This document shows positions 6,578 through 8,397 of a DNA stretch of 8,397 nucleotides, one piece after another. Each line of letters opens with the position of its first letter. Within the stretch, counting starts at the first letter, position 1. The stretch is from an uncultured Collinsella sp. (GTDB taxonomy: Bacteria > Actinomycetota > Coriobacteriia > Coriobacteriales > Coriobacteriaceae), in the NCBI GenBank assembly GCA_902489225.1, contig CABTZA010000080.1, positions 1 through 8,397 on the forward strand. Direction: 5' to 3'. Made by a program: the position numbers and the translations under genes. The notes under the pieces are model-generated. The model saw nothing but the letters and a program-made list of their open reading frames with translations. It ran no database searches and had not been told where the DNA came from.

Positions 6578-6823
6578 ATGAAGAAGTCCACGTTTAACAC
6601 CCTACTTGTTGGTGGCGGTTTTCTGCTTGGTACGGCCGGCATCAAGCTGCTCACCAGCGCTCCGGTAAAGAATGCCTGCGTGCAGGGCATCGCGTGTGGC
6701 ATGCGCGTCAAGAACTGCTACCAGGACATGGTCGAGCAGGCCAAGGCTAATGTCGACGACATGGTTGCCGAGGCTGCTTACATCACCCAGAGCGAGGCCG
6801 CTGCTGACGAGGCAGCCGAGTAG
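6578..6823 (+). CDS. Small membrane-anchored protein, DUF6110/PacL-like partner of the P-type ATPase
   Basis: This 81-residue protein starts at the ATG preceded by AGGGAG (6565-6570) with 7-base spacing. The frame extends to a GTG at 6503, but that start has no ribosome-binding site. Residues 6-25 form one glycine-rich hydrophobic segment (Gly12-14, 18, 21), like a membrane helix with a glycine zipper. An amphipathic stretch (about 28-68) follows, then an acidic, Ala/Glu-rich tail. Cysteines lie at 34, 40 and 47. The plan of membrane helix, SAPVKNA-like motif, AxGMRxK and a helix ending in VAEA closely recalls DUF1490/PacL proteins, which sit next to mycobacterial P1B ATPases (PacL1 with CtpC) and help assemble them. 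I believe the family name used for such proteins is DUF6110. The next gene, 18 bases on, is a metal-type P-ATPase, supporting a partner or metal-handing role (inferred). Confidence 0.82.
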   Translation: MKKSTFNTLLVGGGFLLGTAGIKLLTSAPVKNACVQGIACGMRVKNCYQDMVEQAKANVDDMVAEAAYITQSEAAADEAAE

Positions 6824-6841
6824 CGCTCCCAGGCACAAACT

Positions 6842-8397
6842 ATGAGATTCTCGATTATCAGCGAGATCCCTGGCAGGACCCGCCTTCAGTTGGCGGGTCC
6901 TGTGCCAGAGAGCGATCTCGATGCGCTTCTAAAGCTTGGCGGCGACATCGATGGCGTGCGCAAGGTGCGCGTGTATGGCCGCATTGGCCAGATGGCGCTG
7001 GAGTACGACGAGCCGCGCCGCGCGAGCGTGCTCGATGCCTTGGGCGCGCTCGATGCTCAAGCTATCGCCGATGCCAAGTCGGGCTACGTGATGCAACTCG
7101 AGCCGCGCAAGCACAAGCTCGTCATGGATCTTGCCACACTTATCGGCGCCCACTACGCGCGCCGTTGGTTCTTGCCGACGCCTCTGCGTGCGGTGTTTGT
7201 CGTGGCCGGTTACATGGCATTTTTGCGCGCTGCCCTTCATGAGCTGGCACAGCCGCGCCTGACCGTTCCTGTGCTCGACGCTTCGGCCATCGGCATTTCG
7301 TTCGTCAAGCGTGATGTCGACACCGCGGGCCAGACAATGTTCTTGCTCAACGTGGGCGAGCTGCTCGAGGACTACACTCGCGCCATGAGCGAAAACGAGC
7401 TCATCAACTCGCTGCTTGATGTGCCCGACAAGGCGCAAAAGGTTGTCGGCGACACCGAGGTAAGCGTTGCCGCGACCGAGCTCGAGCCCGGCGATTTGGT
7501 CGCCGTGCGCACTGGCATGTCCATTTGCATCGACGGTGTTGTCGAGCAGGGGAGCGCTATGGTCAACCAGGCGACCCTGACCGGCGAGCCGCTGGCCGTC
7601 GAGCGCAGCGTGGGCGACGATGTGTTCGCCGGTACCGTCGTGGAAGACGGCAGCATCTTGGTGCGCGTGCGCGCCAACACGGCGCAGACCAAGCTCCGCT
7701 CGATCGTCTCGCTCGTGCAGACGGCCGATTCGCTCAAGTCCGAGGGCCAGTCGCACATGGAAGACCTCGCCAACAAGATCGTCCCGTGGAACTTCCTGCT
7801 CGCGGGCCTGGTTGCGCTTACCACCCGCAGCCTCATCAAGACCTCGGCGGCACTGATGGTCGACTACTCGTGCGCACTCAAGCTCACGGGTTCCGTCGCC
7901 GTCATGACTGCCATGAGCGATGCTGCCAAGATGGGTGTTATGGTCAAGGGCGCCAAGTACTTTGAGTCGTTTGCCAAGGCCGATACCATTGTGTTTGATA
8001 AGACCGGCACACTCACCGAGGCGCAGCCGCGTCTAGCTTGCGTGCTCACGACCGATGGCTGGAGCGAGGATGAGGTCCTGCGCCTTTCTGCCTGCCTGGA
8101 GGAGCATTTCCCGCATCCGGTGGCGCGTGCCGTGGTCAACGCCGCCCGCGAGCGCGGGCTCGAGCACCGCGAGCGTCACGCTGCGGTCGAGTATATTGTG
8201 GCGCACGGCATCGCCTCGTCCATTGAAGGGCGTCGCGCGATTATCGGCTCGGCACACTTTGTGTTTGAGGACGAGAGCGCGCAGCTCGAGGCCGACATTA
8301 AGGAGCAAATCGAGTCCCAGATGCAGGGCCTGTCGCCGCTGTATCTGGCGGTCGATGGCACGGTCGTGGGCGTGCTCGGCATCGAGGACCCGCTTAA
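6842..8397 (+). CDS. Heavy-metal P-type (P1B-like) ATPase, C-terminally cut by window end
   Basis: This open frame runs from ATG 6842 through the last base without a stop: 518 complete codons of a protein usually about 650-720 long. Residues 1-70 resemble a degenerate HMA-like fold (IPGRTRLQL...) without CxxC. Membrane segments lie around 93-133, 142-178 and 320-360. The actuator motif TGE is 247-249, the phosphorylation motif DKTGT is 386-390 (Asp386), and HP (425-426) marks the nucleotide-binding domain. The helix that normally carries CPC/SPC/CPH reads DYSCALKLTG (341-350): Cys344 is kept, the Pro is replaced by Ser343, and Lys347 is added. The GDGxND motif and last helices lie beyond the window. 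Only a weak AGG (6831-6833) precedes the start, so coupling to the upstream gene is likely. It probably pumps a transition metal across the membrane; which metal cannot be told. Confidence 0.92.
   Translation, partial: MRFSIISEIPGRTRLQLAGPVPESDLDALLKLGGDIDGVRKVRVYGRIGQMALEYDEPRRASVLDALGALDAQAIADAKSGYVMQLEPRKHKLVMDLATLIGAHYARRWFLPTPLRAVFVVAGYMAFLRAALHELAQPRLTVPVLDASAIGISFVKRDVDTAGQTMFLLNVGELLEDYTRAMSENELINSLLDVPDKAQKVVGDTEVSVAATELEPGDLVAVRTGMSICIDGVVEQGSAMVNQATLTGEPLAVERSVGDDVFAGTVVEDGSILVRVRANTAQTKLRSIVSLVQTADSLKSEGQSHMEDLANKIVPWNFLLAGLVALTTRSLIKTSAALMVDYSCALKLTGSVAVMTAMSDAAKMGVMVKGAKYFESFAKADTIVFDKTGTLTEAQPRLACVLTTDGWSEDEVLRLSACLEEHFPHPVARAVVNAARERGLEHRERHAAVEYIVAHGIASSIEGRRAIIGSAHFVFEDESAQLEADIKEQIESQMQGLSPLYLAVDGTVVGVLGIEDPL

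Noticed and set aside
6929..7756. A 275-residue open frame on the minus strand
   Set aside because: It is antisense to the P-type ATPase gene, whose plus-strand frame carries the diagnostic TGE and DKTGT motifs. The minus-strand protein is a His/Ala/Leu-rich shadow.

Overview
The window looks like a chromosomal stretch of a moderately GC-rich Gram-positive anaerobe of the Actinomycetota/Coriobacteriia type, perhaps Collinsella or a relative. This is a guess from base composition, tight gene packing and resemblance of the proteins to families common in gut actinobacteria; no rRNA or other taxonomic marker is present. The first ~1.7 kb looks somewhat more AT-rich by eye than the rest, but this was not computed.

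Layout. Positions 1-299 hold no gene. They contain a terminator-like hairpin (11-45), a GC-rich block with several competing small hairpins (about 71-119), a strong intrinsic terminator (143-173), and a nested inverted-repeat array (209-277) just upstream of the next gene. Positions 300-1664 (+) encode an AAA_14/DUF4143 ATPase of 454 residues with an apparently intact PD-(D/E)xK-like C-terminus. Positions 1730-2734 (-) encode an AraC-family regulator that converges with the ATPase and is divergent from an ABC operon. The ABC operon (2849-4675 and 4676-6433, +) encodes two half-transporters of the YbtP/YbtQ-IrtA/IrtB type, abutting with no intervening base. After a 144-bp regulatory gap comes an 81-residue membrane-anchored small protein (6578-6823). 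Eighteen bases further on, a P-type metal-transport ATPase gene (6842 to the window end) is cut off at codon 518.

How the parts may work together. The 2735-2848 intergenic region carries overlapping divergent promoters: an araC-side promoter (TTGAGA-17-TATCAT) and a weaker ABC-side promoter. The palindromic element TTGAG-GTTAACT-CTCAA lies on the araC promoter. A related element, CCAAAG-GTTAA-CTTTGG, sits in the gap before the small-protein/P-type ATPase pair, and both contain the 9-mer AGGTTAACT. I infer one metal-responsive neighbourhood: regulated uptake of a metal chelate, or export of a compound, through the ABC pair, alongside metal transport through the P-type pump and its small partner.

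The most unusual protein feature is in the P-type ATPase. The position normally occupied by the CPx metal-binding motif reads Tyr-Ser-Cys-Ala-Leu-Lys, the N-terminus has no CxxC, and the gene is preceded by a small protein whose architecture recalls the mycobacterial PacL (DUF1490) partners of P1B ATPases. The most unusual DNA feature is the pair of tandem ~30-bp palindromes upstream of the DUF4143 ATPase gene.
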